From: JACVRW01 sp963746825 | GTDB lineage: Bacteria; Actinomycetota; Thermoleophilia; Solirubrobacterales; Thermoleophilaceae | DNA: 64,000 nt | Direction: 5' to 3' | Assembly (NCBI GenBank): GCA_963746825.1 | Contig: CAVVCU010000008.1 | Span: 62,001 to 126,000, forward strand | Part shown: positions 31,866-40,966 of the stretch, piece after piece | How the letters are laid out: each line of letters begins with the position of its first letter | How positions within the stretch are numbered: the first letter of the stretch is position 1 | Position numbers and translations under genes: made by a program | The notes under the pieces: generated by a model | The model's database searches: none | The model's input: the letters and a program-made list of their open reading frames with translations, nothing else | What the model was told of the DNA's origin: nothing

Positions 31866-32982
31866 CTACGCGGGGGCCGGATCGACCGGCGGAACCCCGG
31901 GTGGCGGGGTGGGTGGCGGCGGCGCGGGCGGCGGGTCCTGCGCGGGCGGCTTGATCGAGAGCGTGCGCAGGTCCACGTACTCGCGCACGAGGATCTGGAT
32001 CGATGCCGCCACGGGAATGGCCACCAGAGCGCCGATCACGCCCAGCAGCGAAGCGCCGAACAGGACGGCGACGATGGTCACGAAGGGCTGGACCTTGACC
32101 GTGCGCTTCTGCACCTGCGGCTGGATCACGTGGTTCTCGAACTGCTGGTAGACGATCGCCCAGATCGCCCAGATGATCGTGGCCACCGGGAAGTTCTCGA
32201 AGAGCGTCACCACTCCGATGAGCAGAGCGGCGATGGTGGCGCCCACCAGCGGGATCAATGAGAAGAGCCCGGCGATCAGTGCCAGCGGGAGCAGCGAAGG
32301 GCACACCCAGGACGAGGAGCACGACGTAGGTCAGAACTCCGGCGATCACCGCGATGGTCAGCGCCCCGGCCACGTAGCCGCCCACTGCCTGGCCCATGTT
32401 GTCCAGCGAACGGCGCAGCCGCGCTCGCTGCTCGGGTGGTCGCAGCCGGATCGCCGCATCGGTCCAGCGCCGCCCGGCGCTGAGCATGAAGGCCGCCAGC
32501 ACGAGGATCGTCACGAGCGCGAAGGCGGAGTTGATCACGCCGAAGCCCACGTCGCGCAGCGTCCCCGCCGCGCCCCCGAGCCGTTCGGGCAGCTTGGCCG
32601 CCTCGCGCTCGAGCTGCCCGGTGATGTCGTAGTCCTGGTTGAGCTTGCGCAGGCGTTCGTTGTCCTGGACGAAGTTCGTCACGTCGTTCGCGTAAGCGGG
32701 CACGTTGCGCCCGAACCGGTTGCCCTCGGTGACCAGCGGCGGCGCGATCAGGGCGATCAGGGCCATCGGGATCGCGAGCAGCACGAGGTAGACGACGGTG
32801 ATGGCGAGGCCCCGTCTCATGCGCGTGGACAGGTAGTTGACCGGGCCCGACAGCGCCAGCGCCAGGAAAAGGGCGATCAGCAGCCATCCGATCGGGCGGC
32901 GCAGCCGGTACAGCAGGTAGAGCGCGATCGCCACGCAGACGACCGTCAGCACCACGCGGAGGATTCCCTTTACGGAAGGCAC
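31866..32982 (-). CDS. AI-2E family transporter/permease, frameshifted
   Basis: A PerM/AI-2E exporter family membrane protein, with N-terminal helices (VLTVVCVAIALYLLYRL, GWLLIALFLALALSGPV), a long polar middle (LRKLNQDYDITGQLEREAAKLPERL) and the core helices. The frame is lost after VLLVLGVPFA. It resumes as LPLALIAGLFSLIPLVGATIAALLIG, the hallmark of the family. The change is one extra base (or two missing) near 32298-32302. The corrected length is about 370 residues. The C-terminus has a Pro-rich tail (PPAQDPPPAPPPPTPPPG). GTG 32982 is the preferred start. Substrate unknown; the AI-2 link is only a family name. Confidence 0.75.
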
Positions 32983-33014
32983 CAGAGCGCTATTCGCCCT
33001 GGTGGGCGCGGCTC

Positions 33015-33884
33015 CTACTCCACGAAGCGCTTGGGCAGGCCGCCGATGCCGAGCAGGCCCGGTCCGGTGTGGGTGGCCAGCACCGGCCCGAGCTCGCTGA
33101 CGATGGTCGGCTCGAAGCCGAACACCTCGCTGCCGCGCTCGATCAGGGCCGCGCACTGGTCGGGCGCGTGGATGTGCTGAGCCGACCAGGCGTCGGCGCC
33201 GGACTCGTGGCGCTGGCGGGCGTACTCGAGCAGCCGTTCGAAGGCCCGGTTCGACGTGCGCACCCGCTCAACCGGAGTCATCTCGTTCTCCACGGTGAGG
33301 ATCGGCTTGACCTTCAGCGTCGACCCGATCCAGGCGCTCGCCGCGCCGATGCGCCCACCGCGGCGCAGGAACTCGAGCGTGTCGATGGCGAACCACAGCT
33401 TGAGCTCCGCGCGCGCCTCGGTTATCCACTCGATCACCTCGACAGCGCTCTTGCCCTCGGACGCCGCCTTGGCCGCGGCCAGCACCATGAAGCCCAGGCC
33501 TCCGGCCGCCGTGGTGGAGTCGAAGACTTCGATCCGCTCGCCGCCCATGCCGTCGCGCGTGAGTGCCTCTTTGGCCTGGCGCGCGGCCTCGGGGGTGCCT
33601 GACAAGCCGCCGGAGATGTGCACCGACACGATCTCGCGTCCGTCCGCGAGGAGGGGCTCGTAGACCGCGGTGAAGTCGCCCACCGACGGTTGCGAGGTGG
33701 TGGGCAGGCGCTCGGCGCGCCGCAGGTCCTCGAAGAAGTTCTCGTAGTCGCCGATCTCGGTCTCCGGCACCGTGCGGTCCCCGTCGAAGACGACGTAGAG
33801 GGGAACGATGGAGATCGCGTTGCGCTCGACCAGCTCGGGCGGTAGGTAGGAGGTGCTGTCGGCGACCACCGCGACTTGGCTCAT
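33015..33884 (-). CDS. DegV family fatty-acid-binding protein
   Basis: A 289-residue DegV/Fak B-like protein that binds a fatty acid in a deep pocket. The N-terminal VADSTSYLPPELV, the TSQPSVGDFTAVYEPL motif, HISGGLSGTPEAARQAKE, DSTTAAGGLGFMVLAAAKAA, DTLEFLRRGGRIGAASAWIGSTLKVKPIL and the ATHTGPGLLGIG tail are all present. In Firmicutes FakB proteins present exogenous fatty acids to the kinase FakA; no FakA gene is in this window. The start ATG 33884 overlaps the candidate start of the divergent epimerase (33883), leaving a very compact divergent region. Confidence 0.92.
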   Translation of the reverse strand: MSQVAVVADSTSYLPPELVERNAISIVPLYVVFDGDRTVPETEIGDYENFFEDLRRAERLPTTSQPSVGDFTAVYEPLLADGREIVSVHISGGLSGTPEAARQAKEALTRDGMGGERIEVFDSTTAAGGLGFMVLAAAKAASEGKSAVEVIEWITEARAELKLWFAIDTLEFLRRGGRIGAASAWIGSTLKVKPILTVENEMTPVERVRTSNRAFERLLEYARQRHESGADAWSAQHIHAPDQCAALIERGSEVFGFEPTIVSELGPVLATHTGPGLLGIGGLPKRFVE

Positions 33885-34992
33885 GCGCGCAGGACCCTAC
33901 TCTGGAGGCTTGGCCAAGGTTCTCGTCACCGGCGCAACGGGTTTCATCGGCTCCCACGTCGCTCAGTTGCTGGCCGGGCGCGGCGATGACGTCACGCTCG
34001 GCGTGGAGGACGGCTCGCCGGACGCGGCGATCGCCGCCCTCGACTGCCGGCGGCTCAAGCTCGAGCTGGGCGACCGCCGGACGGTTCGCCGCGCGCTGCG
34101 CGGCGCCGAGCAGGTATTCCACTGCGCCGGGGTGACGTCGGTTCGCGCCGAGGACGCCGAACGGGTCTTCGACGTGAACGTCACGGGCACCAGGCTCGTG
34201 ATGGAGGAGTGCCTTCGCGCGGACGTCGAGCGGGTGGTGTACACCTCGAGCGCTGCCGCCGTGGGCCCCGCCCCGCGCGGCAGGACGGCCGACGAGAGTC
34301 AGCTCTACAGCGCCGGCCGGCTCGGCATTCCCTACGTCGACTCCGTTCACGAGGGCGAGCTGGAGGCCCTCAGGGTTGCCGCGCGCGGCCTGCCGCTGGT
34401 GTGCGTGAACCCCGCCGTGTGCTTCGGCCCGGGCGACAACCTGCTCAGCTCAACGCGCGTGGTTCGCTCCTTCCTGCTCGGCCGCGTGCCGGTGCACCTG
34501 GACGGCGCGGCGTCGATCGTCGACGTGCGCGACGTGGCCGCCGGGCACCTCCTCGCCTCCGAGCGCGGGGAGATCGGTGAGCGCTACATCCTCAGTGGGC
34601 GCAACTTCACCTACGACCGCCTCTTCGCCGACCTCGGCCGGCTCTCGGGGGTCGAGCCGCCGGTGAAACTGCCCACCGCCGCCGCGCGGGCCGCGGGCGA
34701 GCTCATCAGCGCGAGCGGCCGCTCCTGGCCGCTGACCGAAGCCGACGTCCGGGCCGCCGGCCAGTGGTGGACCTACCGGTCGACCAAGGCGCGGCGCGAG
34801 TTGGGCTGGGAGCCCCGGCCGCACGAGGAGACACTCGAGGCCACCGTCGCCTGGCACCTCGAGCGCGAGCACGAGCGGATGGCGCGCACGCGCGGCTCTG
34901 AGGCGATGACGCGCCGCTTGGCCGCGCTGGCGGTCGGCGCGGGCGACGCCGCGGCCGGCGTTCTGCGCCGCCTGCCGTTGCCGCGTCCCTAG
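33883..34992 (+). CDS. NAD-dependent epimerase/dehydratase (extended SDR; dihydroflavonol reductase/HpnA-like)
   Basis: Extended short-chain dehydrogenase. The core begins LAKVLVTGATGFIGSHVAQLLAG with NAD motif TGATGFIG, then VFHCAGVTSV, YTSSAAAVG, and a substrate region of dihydroflavonol-reductase/HpnA type ending in LGWEPRPHEETLEATVAWHL. The usual catalytic YxxxK is not obvious; the PYVDSVHEGE segment occupies its place. Starts: ATG 33883 (369 residues, overlapping the DegV start) or TTG 33910 right at the NAD motif after GGAGG; the second fits the family N-terminus better. Reported with the longer frame. Substrate unknown; sugar or isoprenoid metabolism are options. Confidence 0.85.
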   Translation: MRAGPYSGGLAKVLVTGATGFIGSHVAQLLAGRGDDVTLGVEDGSPDAAIAALDCRRLKLELGDRRTVRRALRGAEQVFHCAGVTSVRAEDAERVFDVNVTGTRLVMEECLRADVERVVYTSSAAAVGPAPRGRTADESQLYSAGRLGIPYVDSVHEGELEALRVAARGLPLVCVNPAVCFGPGDNLLSSTRVVRSFLLGRVPVHLDGAASIVDVRDVAAGHLLASERGEIGERYILSGRNFTYDRLFADLGRLSGVEPPVKLPTAAARAAGELISASGRSWPLTEADVRAAGQWWTYRSTKARRELGWEPRPHEETLEATVAWHLEREHERMARTRGSEAMTRRLAALAVGAGDAAAGVLRRLPLPRP

Positions 34993-34996
34993 CCTG

Positions 34997-35260
34997 ATGG
35001 GAGTGGCCACCCTCTACCGGTGCAAGGCGCCCTCGGACCTGGTCTGCCGCTGCGGCAAGGTGGCGCGCCGCCTGCGTGCCCTGGAGATCGACTACGACGA
35101 GGTGCGCGTGCCCTTCCTCAAACGAGACCGACCCGAGGTAGAGGAGTTGACCGGGCAGCGATGGGTACCGGTTCTCGTGCACGGCGACGAGGTGGTCAAT
35201 GACTCGCACCGCATTCTGGAATACCTGAACTGGCTCGAGACTCACGAGGAGGTCGCATGA
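34997..35260 (+). CDS. Glutaredoxin-like/GST N-terminal domain protein
   Basis: An 87-residue thioredoxin-fold protein: TLYRCKAPSDLVCRCGKVARRLRAL, DYDEVRVPFLKRDRPEVEELTGQRWVPVLVHGDEVVNDSHRILEYLNW. The cis-Pro motif WVPVL and DSHRILEYL (substrate-binding Ser position) match GST N-terminal/glutaredoxin-like proteins. The CxC pair is not the classical CxxC. It lies 4 bp after the epimerase and overlaps the next tiny gene by 4 bp. Likely binds a thiol or glutathione/mycothiol-like molecule; the reaction is not known. Confidence 0.8.
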   Translation: MGVATLYRCKAPSDLVCRCGKVARRLRALEIDYDEVRVPFLKRDRPEVEELTGQRWVPVLVHGDEVVNDSHRILEYLNWLETHEEVA

Positions 35261-35451
35261 AGCAGCTATCCCAAGGACCGGGCCGCGGGGCCCGCGCGGT
35301 TCACGCCGCGCGTCGCCTCTGGCCCGTGGTGTTGATGGCCTACAGGCGTTGGCAGTCGCTCTCGCCGGAACAGAAGGAGCGCTACGCGCGCCAGGCCCGG
35401 GAGTACACCGATCGCGGGCGAAAGGCCCTGAGCGACCGGCGCCGGCGTTAA
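35257..35451 (+). CDS. Small basic protein, unknown
   Basis: A 64-residue very basic protein with a segment PVVLMAYRRWQSLSPEQKERYARQAREY. The phrase AYRRWQSLSPEQKERYRRxAR is frequent in small actinobacterial proteins and in proteins that contact nucleic acids or membranes. It has no trans-membrane helix strong enough to call. Coupled to the glutaredoxin-like gene by ATGA; its stop shares TTAA with the convergent glutaredoxin gene. Function unknown. Confidence 0.65.
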   Translation: MKQLSQGPGRGARAVHAARRLWPVVLMAYRRWQSLSPEQKERYARQAREYTDRGRKALSDRRRR

Positions 35452-35843
35452 CCGAGCTTGTTCTCGAGGCCGATCCCGCGCTGCACCGGCTCCGGCTGCG
35501 GCTCGGGCTCGAAGGGCTCGTCGGGCGCCTCGGCTCCCAGCAGCTCGGCCAGCTCGCCGGACTCGAACATCTCCATGACGATGTCCGAGCCGCCCACCAG
35601 CTCGCCGTCCACGAACAGCTGGGGGATCGTGGGCCAGCCCGACAGGCCCGAGAGCTCCTCGCGGATGCGCGGGTCGGGCAGGATGTCGAGCGCCGCGTAC
35701 TGCACGCCCAGCGCGTTGAGCGCTCCGGCCGTGCGGGAAGAGAATCCGCAGGCGGGCTGGTTGGGGACGCCCTTCATGAAGAGCATCACCTTGTTCTCCT
35801 TGATCGAGTTCTCGATGAAGGAGCGGATCTCGTCGTTGGTCAT
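35448..35843 (-). CDS. grxD: Monothiol glutaredoxin (Grx4/GrxD family)
   Basis: A 131-residue CGFS-type monothiol glutaredoxin. The motif ACGFSSRTAGALNALGV holds the conserved Cys that ligates a [2Fe-2S] cluster. KENKVMLFMKG, WPTIPQLFVDGELVGGSDIVMEMFESGEL are standard. The last 30 residues form an acidic Pro/Glu tail (EPFEPEPQPEPVQ). CGFS glutaredoxins carry and deliver Fe-S clusters and form heterodimers with BolA proteins. Here the BolA gene is immediately upstream with ATGA overlap, so the pair is certainly co-expressed. Its stop overlaps the convergent small-protein gene by 4 bp (TTAA). Confidence 0.93.
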   Translation of the reverse strand: MTNDEIRSFIENSIKENKVMLFMKGVPNQPACGFSSRTAGALNALGVQYAALDILPDPRIREELSGLSGWPTIPQLFVDGELVGGSDIVMEMFESGELAELLGAEAPDEPFEPEPQPEPVQRGIGLENKLG

Positions 35844-36079
35844 CTCGGGCCCCCGGGGGTCGAAGTCTTGATGGAGAGCGCGTGTATCGCGCCGCCGATC
35901 TCGTCGCCGAACACTTCGTAGACCAGCTTGTGCTGCTGTATCCGCGACAGGCCCTCGAACCTGTCGGACACGATCTCGGCGCGAAAATGGTCGCCTCCGC
36001 CGGTGAGGTCCTCGACGCTCACCGACGCGCCCGGAAGGGCGGTGGCGATGCGTTCCTCCAGTTCGGTCGGCGAAGGCAC
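35840..36079 (-). CDS. bolA: BolA family protein
   Basis: A BolA-like protein of 79 residues from GTG 36079. The family pattern is clear: LEERIATALPGASVSVEDLTGGGDHFRAEIVSDRFEGLSRIQQHKLVYEVF and the AIHALSIKT ending. The conserved His in the QQHKLVY helix and GGGDHF loop are the residues that share Fe-S ligation with CGFS glutaredoxins. Stop overlaps the grxD start (ATGA). Divergent from the ErpA-like gene across a 45 bp gap with a dyad. Longer upstream frames exist but lack family similarity. Confidence 0.9.
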   Translation of the reverse strand: MPSPTELEERIATALPGASVSVEDLTGGGDHFRAEIVSDRFEGLSRIQQHKLVYEVFGDEIGGAIHALSIKTSTPGGPR

Positions 36080-36090
36080 TGAAGGTTCAG

Positions 36091-36116
36091 GGTACCGACG
36101 TCCGTACCGATACAAT
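36091..36116. promoter_or_regulatory. Dyad and -10 box between divergent Fe-S genes
   Basis: An 18 bp near-palindrome (GGTACCGAC then GTCCGTACC, 8 of 9 pairs) fills 36091-36108 in the 45 bp gap between bolA and the ErpA-like gene. TACAAT at 36111-36116 looks like a -10 box that would start transcription almost at ATG 36125, suggesting a leaderless mRNA. Its place makes it a candidate operator for an Fe-S or redox regulator; no binding data. Confidence 0.45.
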
Positions 36117-36124
36117 TCAGGCAG

Positions 36125-36481
36125 ATGGTGACCATGACCGACATAGCGGCAGAGAAGGTCCGTGCCTTCATGGAGGGCCAGACCGCCGAGGGCGACATCG
36201 GCCTGCGTGTCGGGGTCAAGGGCGGCGGCTGCTCGGGCTTTCAGTACGCGCTGGCGCTCGACGAGCAGCGCGACGACGACCACGTCTTCGACGCCGCCGG
36301 CGTCCGCGTGCTGGTCGACCCCGCGAGCCTGCAGTACGTCGAGGGCTCAACCGTCGACTACACCGAGAACTTCATGGGCTCGGGGTTCGAGGTCTCGAAC
36401 CCCAACGTGGTCGCGTCCTGCGGCTGTGGCTCCTCCTTCAGGGTTGCTGAAGAAGAGCCGAGCTGCGGCGCCTCGGTCTAG
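36125..36481 (+). CDS. erpA: Iron-sulfur cluster insertion protein (ErpA/IscA-type)
   Basis: A 118-residue A-type Fe-S carrier. The three family cysteines are visible in GGGCSGFQYALALDE and ASCGCGSSF (Cys-x-Cys). Preceding blocks TDIAAEKVRAFMEGQ and VDPASLQYVEGSTVDYTENFMGSGFEVSNPN are typical. It delivers clusters to apoproteins. Divergent partner of the bolA-grxD operon, so the small locus gathers three cluster-handling proteins. A second ATG at 36134 is possible. The stop shares CTAG with the convergent K+ channel gene. Confidence 0.93.
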   Translation: MVTMTDIAAEKVRAFMEGQTAEGDIGLRVGVKGGGCSGFQYALALDEQRDDDHVFDAAGVRVLVDPASLQYVEGSTVDYTENFMGSGFEVSNPNVVASCGCGSSFRVAEEEPSCGASV

Positions 36482-37500
36482 CTCTCATCGTGGCTGTGTA
36501 GGTAGACCACCCGGTCGCGGGCCTGCAGCTCAGCGACGCGCCGGTCGTCGAAGCGCATCAGCTCGCCGTCGCGCATCACTCCCACCACCAGGCCGTCGGG
36601 CTTGAGGGCCGAGATCGGACCCGCCTCGTCCTCGGCCACCACATGCTCGGCGATGTCGAGCCCCTCGCCCACGGACAGCAGGTCCTCGAGCACCTCGGTG
36701 ACCCTGGGCTCGTCGACGGCGTGGCCGAGAAGGCGGCCGGCGGCGCTCGCGGTGGTGACCACGGAGGTCGCTCCGCTCTGGCGCAGCAGGTGGACGTTCT
36801 CCGCCTCGCGCACCGCCGCGACGATGCTGGCCTGCGGGTTGAGCTCGCGGGCGGTCAGCGTGGCCAGCACCGCCGTGTCGTCGCGGTCGACCGCCACCAC
36901 CACCGCACGAGCGCGCCCGATCTCGGCTTCCTGCAGGGCTTCGGTGGAGGCGACGCTGCCGTCGACCGCGGCCAGACCCAGTGCGGTCGCCCGAGCGCGG
37001 GCCTCGGCGCGCTCGTCGATCACCACGATCTCCGACTGCTCGCATCCCTTGTCGCGCAGCGTCCTGACGGCGCTCTCGCCCTTGGTGCCAAAGCCGCAGA
37101 TGATCACGTGGTCTTTCAGGGTCTTCCTCCATCGGCCGCGACGGTAGGCCTCGCGGCTACGCTCGGCCAGGATCTCGAGCGTAGTGCCCACCAGGATGAT
37201 CAGGAAGAGCACACGCGCGGGCGTGACCAGCACGGTGGTGACGAATCGAGCGGAGTCGGTCACCGGCAGGATGTCGCCGTAGCCCGTGGTCGTGATGGTG
37301 ACCGTCGAGTAGTAGAAGGCGTCGAGCAGGGTCACCGTGCCGCCCGAGGGATCCTCGTAGCCGTCGCGCCCGAGGTAGGTCAAGAGCGCCACGAAGCAGA
37401 TCAGACCAAGCGCGATGAGCAGCCGCACCGCGATGTGGCGCAGCGGGCTGCGCCCGCCGCCCGGTAGGTCGACCGACACCGATTCGTATCGCCTGGCCAC
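36478..37500 (-). CDS. Ion channel with RCK/TrkA-N domains (K+ channel)
   Basis: A 340-residue two-helix potassium channel with a cytoplasmic RCK module. The pore has the selectivity filter TTTGYGD between helices VRLLIALGLICFVALLTYLG and TVLVTPARVLFLIILVGTTL. Then follow TrkA-N (HVIICGFGTKGESAVRTL, a NAD/nucleotide-binding motif) and a TrkA-C-like end (ISALKPDGLVVGVMRDGELMRFDDRRV). This is the layout of MthK-like/Kch channels, gated by ligand binding to RCK. The gene is monocistronic by context. It ends with a 4 bp overlap against erpA. Confidence 0.93.
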   Translation of the reverse strand: MARRYESVSVDLPGGGRSPLRHIAVRLLIALGLICFVALLTYLGRDGYEDPSGGTVTLLDAFYYSTVTITTTGYGDILPVTDSARFVTTVLVTPARVLFLIILVGTTLEILAERSREAYRRGRWRKTLKDHVIICGFGTKGESAVRTLRDKGCEQSEIVVIDERAEARARATALGLAAVDGSVASTEALQEAEIGRARAVVVAVDRDDTAVLATLTARELNPQASIVAAVREAENVHLLRQSGATSVVTTASAAGRLLGHAVDEPRVTEVLEDLLSVGEGLDIAEHVVAEDEAGPISALKPDGLVVGVMRDGELMRFDDRRVAELQARDRVVYLHSHDES

Positions 37501-37509
37501 GGCGGGAGC

Positions 37510-38142
37510 CTACGCCGGGGCGTTGTCCAGCGAGCTCCACAGGAACAGGCAGGCCAGCGTCCGGTAGGGGCGCCACGGCTTGGCCACCTTCTCGAGGCGC
37601 TTGGCGTCGGGCAGCTTGCGCATCCGGTATTCGACCTGGGCGGCGCGGCGGATGCCGAGATCGCCGACGGGCAGAATGTCCGGGCGCCCGAGGTGGAACA
37701 TCATGAACATGTCGGCGGTCCACTGGCCGAGGCCCTTGATGGCCGTCAGCTGAGCGCTGACCTCCTCGTCCGAGAGGTCCGGCAGGCGCTCCAGCTCGAG
37801 CGAGCCGTCCTCCACGTGGGTGGCCAGGTCGCGCAGGTAGGAGATCTTGCCGTAGGAGAGCCCGGCGACGCGGATCTTCTCGGGGTCGATGGCCAGCAGC
37901 TGTTGGGGCGTGGGGGCGTGGCCGCCGAAGAGTTCGGTCATGCGCCCGTAGATCGTGCGCGCGGCCTTGGTCGAAAGCTGCTGGCCGACTATGGAGCGAA
38001 GCAGCGCGCCGTAGGCGTCGCCCGGGCGCTCGCGCCTCAGGTCACGCCGCACCTCCTTCGCGTGCCCGTCCACGAGCCGCGCCATAACGGGATCGGCCTC
38101 ACGCAGCGCGTTCAAGACCTTCGGCGAGGCCTTGACTGCCAT
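37510..38142 (-). CDS. DNA-3-methyladenine glycosylase (AlkA-like HhH-GPD)
   Basis: A 210-residue HhH-GPD glycosylase for alkylated bases. LLRSIVGQQLSTKAARTIYGRM starts the domain. The helix-hairpin-helix and catalytic region reads LTAIKGLGQWTADMFMMFHLGRPDILPVGDLGIRRA, with Asp in the GDLGI motif as catalytic residue. The C-terminal WRPYRTLACLFLWSSLD is classic. It lacks the N-terminal AlkA TBP-like lobe, as in many bacterial short forms. Start ATG 38142 overlaps the AarF stop (TGATG), so both are translated together. No DNA-repair partners beside it. Confidence 0.93.
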   Translation of the reverse strand: MAVKASPKVLNALREADPVMARLVDGHAKEVRRDLRRERPGDAYGALLRSIVGQQLSTKAARTIYGRMTELFGGHAPTPQQLLAIDPEKIRVAGLSYGKISYLRDLATHVEDGSLELERLPDLSDEEVSAQLTAIKGLGQWTADMFMMFHLGRPDILPVGDLGIRRAAQVEYRMRKLPDAKRLEKVAKPWRPYRTLACLFLWSSLDNAPA

Positions 38143-39543
38143 CAGGCCGCGGCCGGCGTGTGAAAGGCCTCCTCGAGGCGCCCCAGCTCGGTCGAGGGCG
38201 GATCGGCGAAGAGCCACTCGCGGGCTATGAGGTGCCAGTTGGCGGTGGCCTCGAGCTGGCCGAGCACCCCCACCACGAGCGCCTCCATACGCCGCGCCAG
38301 CATCGACTGCGCCGGGACCGTCTCGCGGCGCATGAGCTGCCAGTGGGGCGAGCGGGGGTCGCCGAAGTCGATCAGCACCTGGGCCACGAGATCTCGGTCG
38401 ATGGTCACCACGCGGTCCTCGATATACCAGCTGCAGACGTCGTGGAAGTGCTCGTACACGCGCCTGGGGGGTCACGAGCGGGTCGGACGGATCGAAGAAG
38501 CCCATGGCGCCCAGCTGCCGGTGAAGGCCCTCGGCGTCTCCCTCCATGCCCAGGCGCAGCGCCTCGGTCTCGGCCACCAGGTCCTCGCGCGACACGCGCC
38601 TGGTCATTCCGAAATCGATGAAGGCCACGCGGCCGTCGGGCATGAGCCGGTAGTTGCCCGGGTGGGGGTCGCCCGAGAAGTGCCCGTTGCGGTAGAGCGA
38701 GCCGAAGAAGAAGCGAAAAACGATCTCGCCGAAGCGGTCGCGCGTGGCCACGTCCATCTCGCGCACCTCCTCGTAGCCCTTGGCCTCCACCCACTCGGTC
38801 ACGAGCACGTGCTCGCTGCACAGCTCGGTCACCACGCCCGGCACGTAGATGAACGGGTGGCCGCGCCACGTGCGCGCGAACGCGCGCTGCTGCTGGGCCT
38901 CGTGCTCGTAGTCGAGCTCGTCGGTCAGGCGCTCGCGGATCTCCGCGGTCATCGCCTTCGCGTCCATGCCCGGGGCGATCCGCTTGGCCACGCGCATGAT
39001 CAGCCCCAGGTTCTGCAGGTCGGCTCGCACCGCCTGGGCGACACCCGGGTACTGGACCTTCACCGCCACCTCACGACCGTCGCGCAGGCGCGCTCGGTAG
39101 ACCTGGCCGATCGAGGCGGCGGCCACCGCGTCCTCGTCGAACTCGGCGAAGACCTTGCCGAGCTTCTCACCGAGGTCGTCCTCCATCACCTTGCGCATAC
39201 GGTCGAAGGACACTCGCGGCGCCGCATCCCGCAACTCGCCCAGCTTGGCCTGGATGCGCTCCTGGAACTCGGGCGGGAACGCGCCGGTATCGATGAAGGA
39301 GGCCACCTGACCGACCTTCATGGCCGCGCCCTTCATCTGGCCGAGCACGTCGAAGATCTGCTCCGCGGCCTCCATCTGGCGCCGTGCGGCGGCGTCGGCG
39401 CGACCCTGCTCGGAGCGGGTGAGGTTGGCCGCTCTGGTCGCGTAGCCGCGCGCGGTCTGGCCCCCGGCCAGGCGGCCGACCTGGGCGGCGCGCCGCCAGC
39501 GCCCAGTTGGAAGATCTTCGGCCACTCGATTGAGGGTACGCAC
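38142..39543 (-). CDS. AarF/ABC1/UbiB-family atypical kinase, frameshifted
   Basis: A 460-470 residue AarF/ABC1 protein-kinase-like protein. The N-terminal KxGQ motif appears as KVGQVASF, and the A-rich loop as AAASIGQVYRARLRDGREVAVKVQYPG. Then come ELDYEHEAQQQRAFAR, GDPHPGNYRLMPDGRVAFIDFGM (catalytic and metal Asp). The frame breaks at a G6 run (38466-38471). With one base fewer the protein continues VYEHFHDVCSWYIEDRVV and ends FHTPAAA. UbiB-type kinases support quinone biosynthesis or lipid export. Here the substrate is unknown. The homopolymer frameshift is probably a read error. It lies 9 bp from the MFS gene. Confidence 0.8.
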
Positions 39544-39552
39544 GCGCGGGGT

Positions 39553-40966
39553 TCAGAGATGGAAGCGCCGGTGGTGGTGCTCACGGGCGTCGCGGGCCGA
39601 GCCCACGAGCAGCGCGGTGAGCACCGTTCCCACCACCAGCACGGCCGTCAGTAGCCAGGCGGTGTCGGCGATGCCGGCCGCGAAGGCCCCCTCGAAGGAC
39701 TCGCCGGCGGCGCGCTCCTCGACCTGGACGTGCTGGAACACGGCGCCCGCGGCGGCCAGCAGAACCGCGCCGGCCAGGCAGCGGACCATGGCGAGCGCCC
39801 CCGACGCCACACCCGCCTTCTCCGCCGGCAGCGCCGCCATGGCCGCGGCCGACATGGGCGCGTACACGAGTCCGAGCGCCACGCCGAACAGGATCAGCCC
39901 CGGGGCCACGTCGTAGTAGTTCGAGGTGGCGTCGAGGCGCGTTAGGAACACCATTCCGGCCGCGGCGCAGGCCATCCCGGCGGTCATCACGAGTCGCGCG
40001 CTCAGGTGCGCGACCAGGCGGGCGACCAGCGGGGACATCACGGCCATCGGAACGGTCACCGGCAGCATGAGCACGCCCGCGCGCGCCGTGGAGAAGCGCA
40101 GGGCGAGGTCGAGGTACTGCGGTAGTAGGAACATCACGGTCCAGTAGCTGCCGACGAGCGCGAACGCCGCCGCGCTGGCGCCGAGATATGGCCCGCTGCG
40201 AAACAGCGACAGGTCGATGATCGGCTCGGGGGCCCGCTGCTCGACGATCACGAACCCCGCGAGCAGCGCAAGGCCGGCTCCGAGCGTGCCGAGGGTCTCC
40301 AGCGAAGCCCAACCCCAGCTCTTGCCCTGGACCAGGGCGAGCACCAGCAGGGTGAGCCCCGCGCTGAGCACGACCACTCCGGTCACGTCGATCCGCCGGC
40401 CGGCGCTCTCGTCGCGCGACTCGGGCATGGCGGCGATGAGCACCGCGAGCGCCACGGCGGCGAGGGGAAGGTTCAGCATGAACAGCCAGCGCCAGCTGGC
40501 GAATTCGACCACCACGCCGCCCACGAGCGGGCCCACCGCCAGGGCCACGCTCGACACCGCGGCCCAGATGCCGATGGCGCGCGGGCGGTCCTCCGGGGGG
40601 AAGGCCAGCGAGGCGATGGCCAGCGAAAGAGCCAGCATGGCCGCGCCGCCCACGCCCTGGATGGCCCGGCCGGCCACCAGAACGGCGATCGAGCCGGCCA
40701 AGCGCGCTCACCACCGACCCGAGCGCGAACACCACCAACCCGGCGCAGAACACGAGCCGGCGGCCCGCGAGGTCGCCGATACGGCCCAGCGTGGTCACCA
40801 GCGCCGCGAGCACGAGCAGGTAGATGTTCTGGGCCCACTGGATGCCCGAGCTCGAGGCGCCGAGATCGAGGCGGATCGTGGGGAGCGCCAGGGCGATGGC
40901 CGTGGAGTCGAGCATCAGGATGAACAGGCCGATCGAGGAGCCGGCCAGGATCCACCAGTGGCGCAT
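39553..40966 (-). CDS. MFS transporter, DHA2 (EmrB/QacA) drug exporter family, frameshifted
   Basis: A 14-helix drug exporter of about 470 residues. The N-terminal MLDSTAIALALPTIRLDLG (motif D1) and LVTTLGRIGDLAGRRLVF (motif A) are in the first frame. The second frame carries AVLVAGRAIQGVGGAAMLALSLAIASLAFPPEDRPRAIGIW, GPLVGGVV (motif C) and the rest. One extra T near 40700-40701 between FALGSVVSAL and AGSIAV explains the break. The start ATG 40966 overlaps the Ppx/GppA stop (TGATG), so the exporter follows the polyphosphatase gene in one operon. Substrates unknown. Confidence 0.82.

Noticed and set aside
30805..32151. Plus-strand open frame of 448 codons opposite the LPG-type membrane protein and AI-2E genes
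   Set aside because: Very rich in His, Arg and Glu, as antisense of membrane genes usually is; no recognisable domain.
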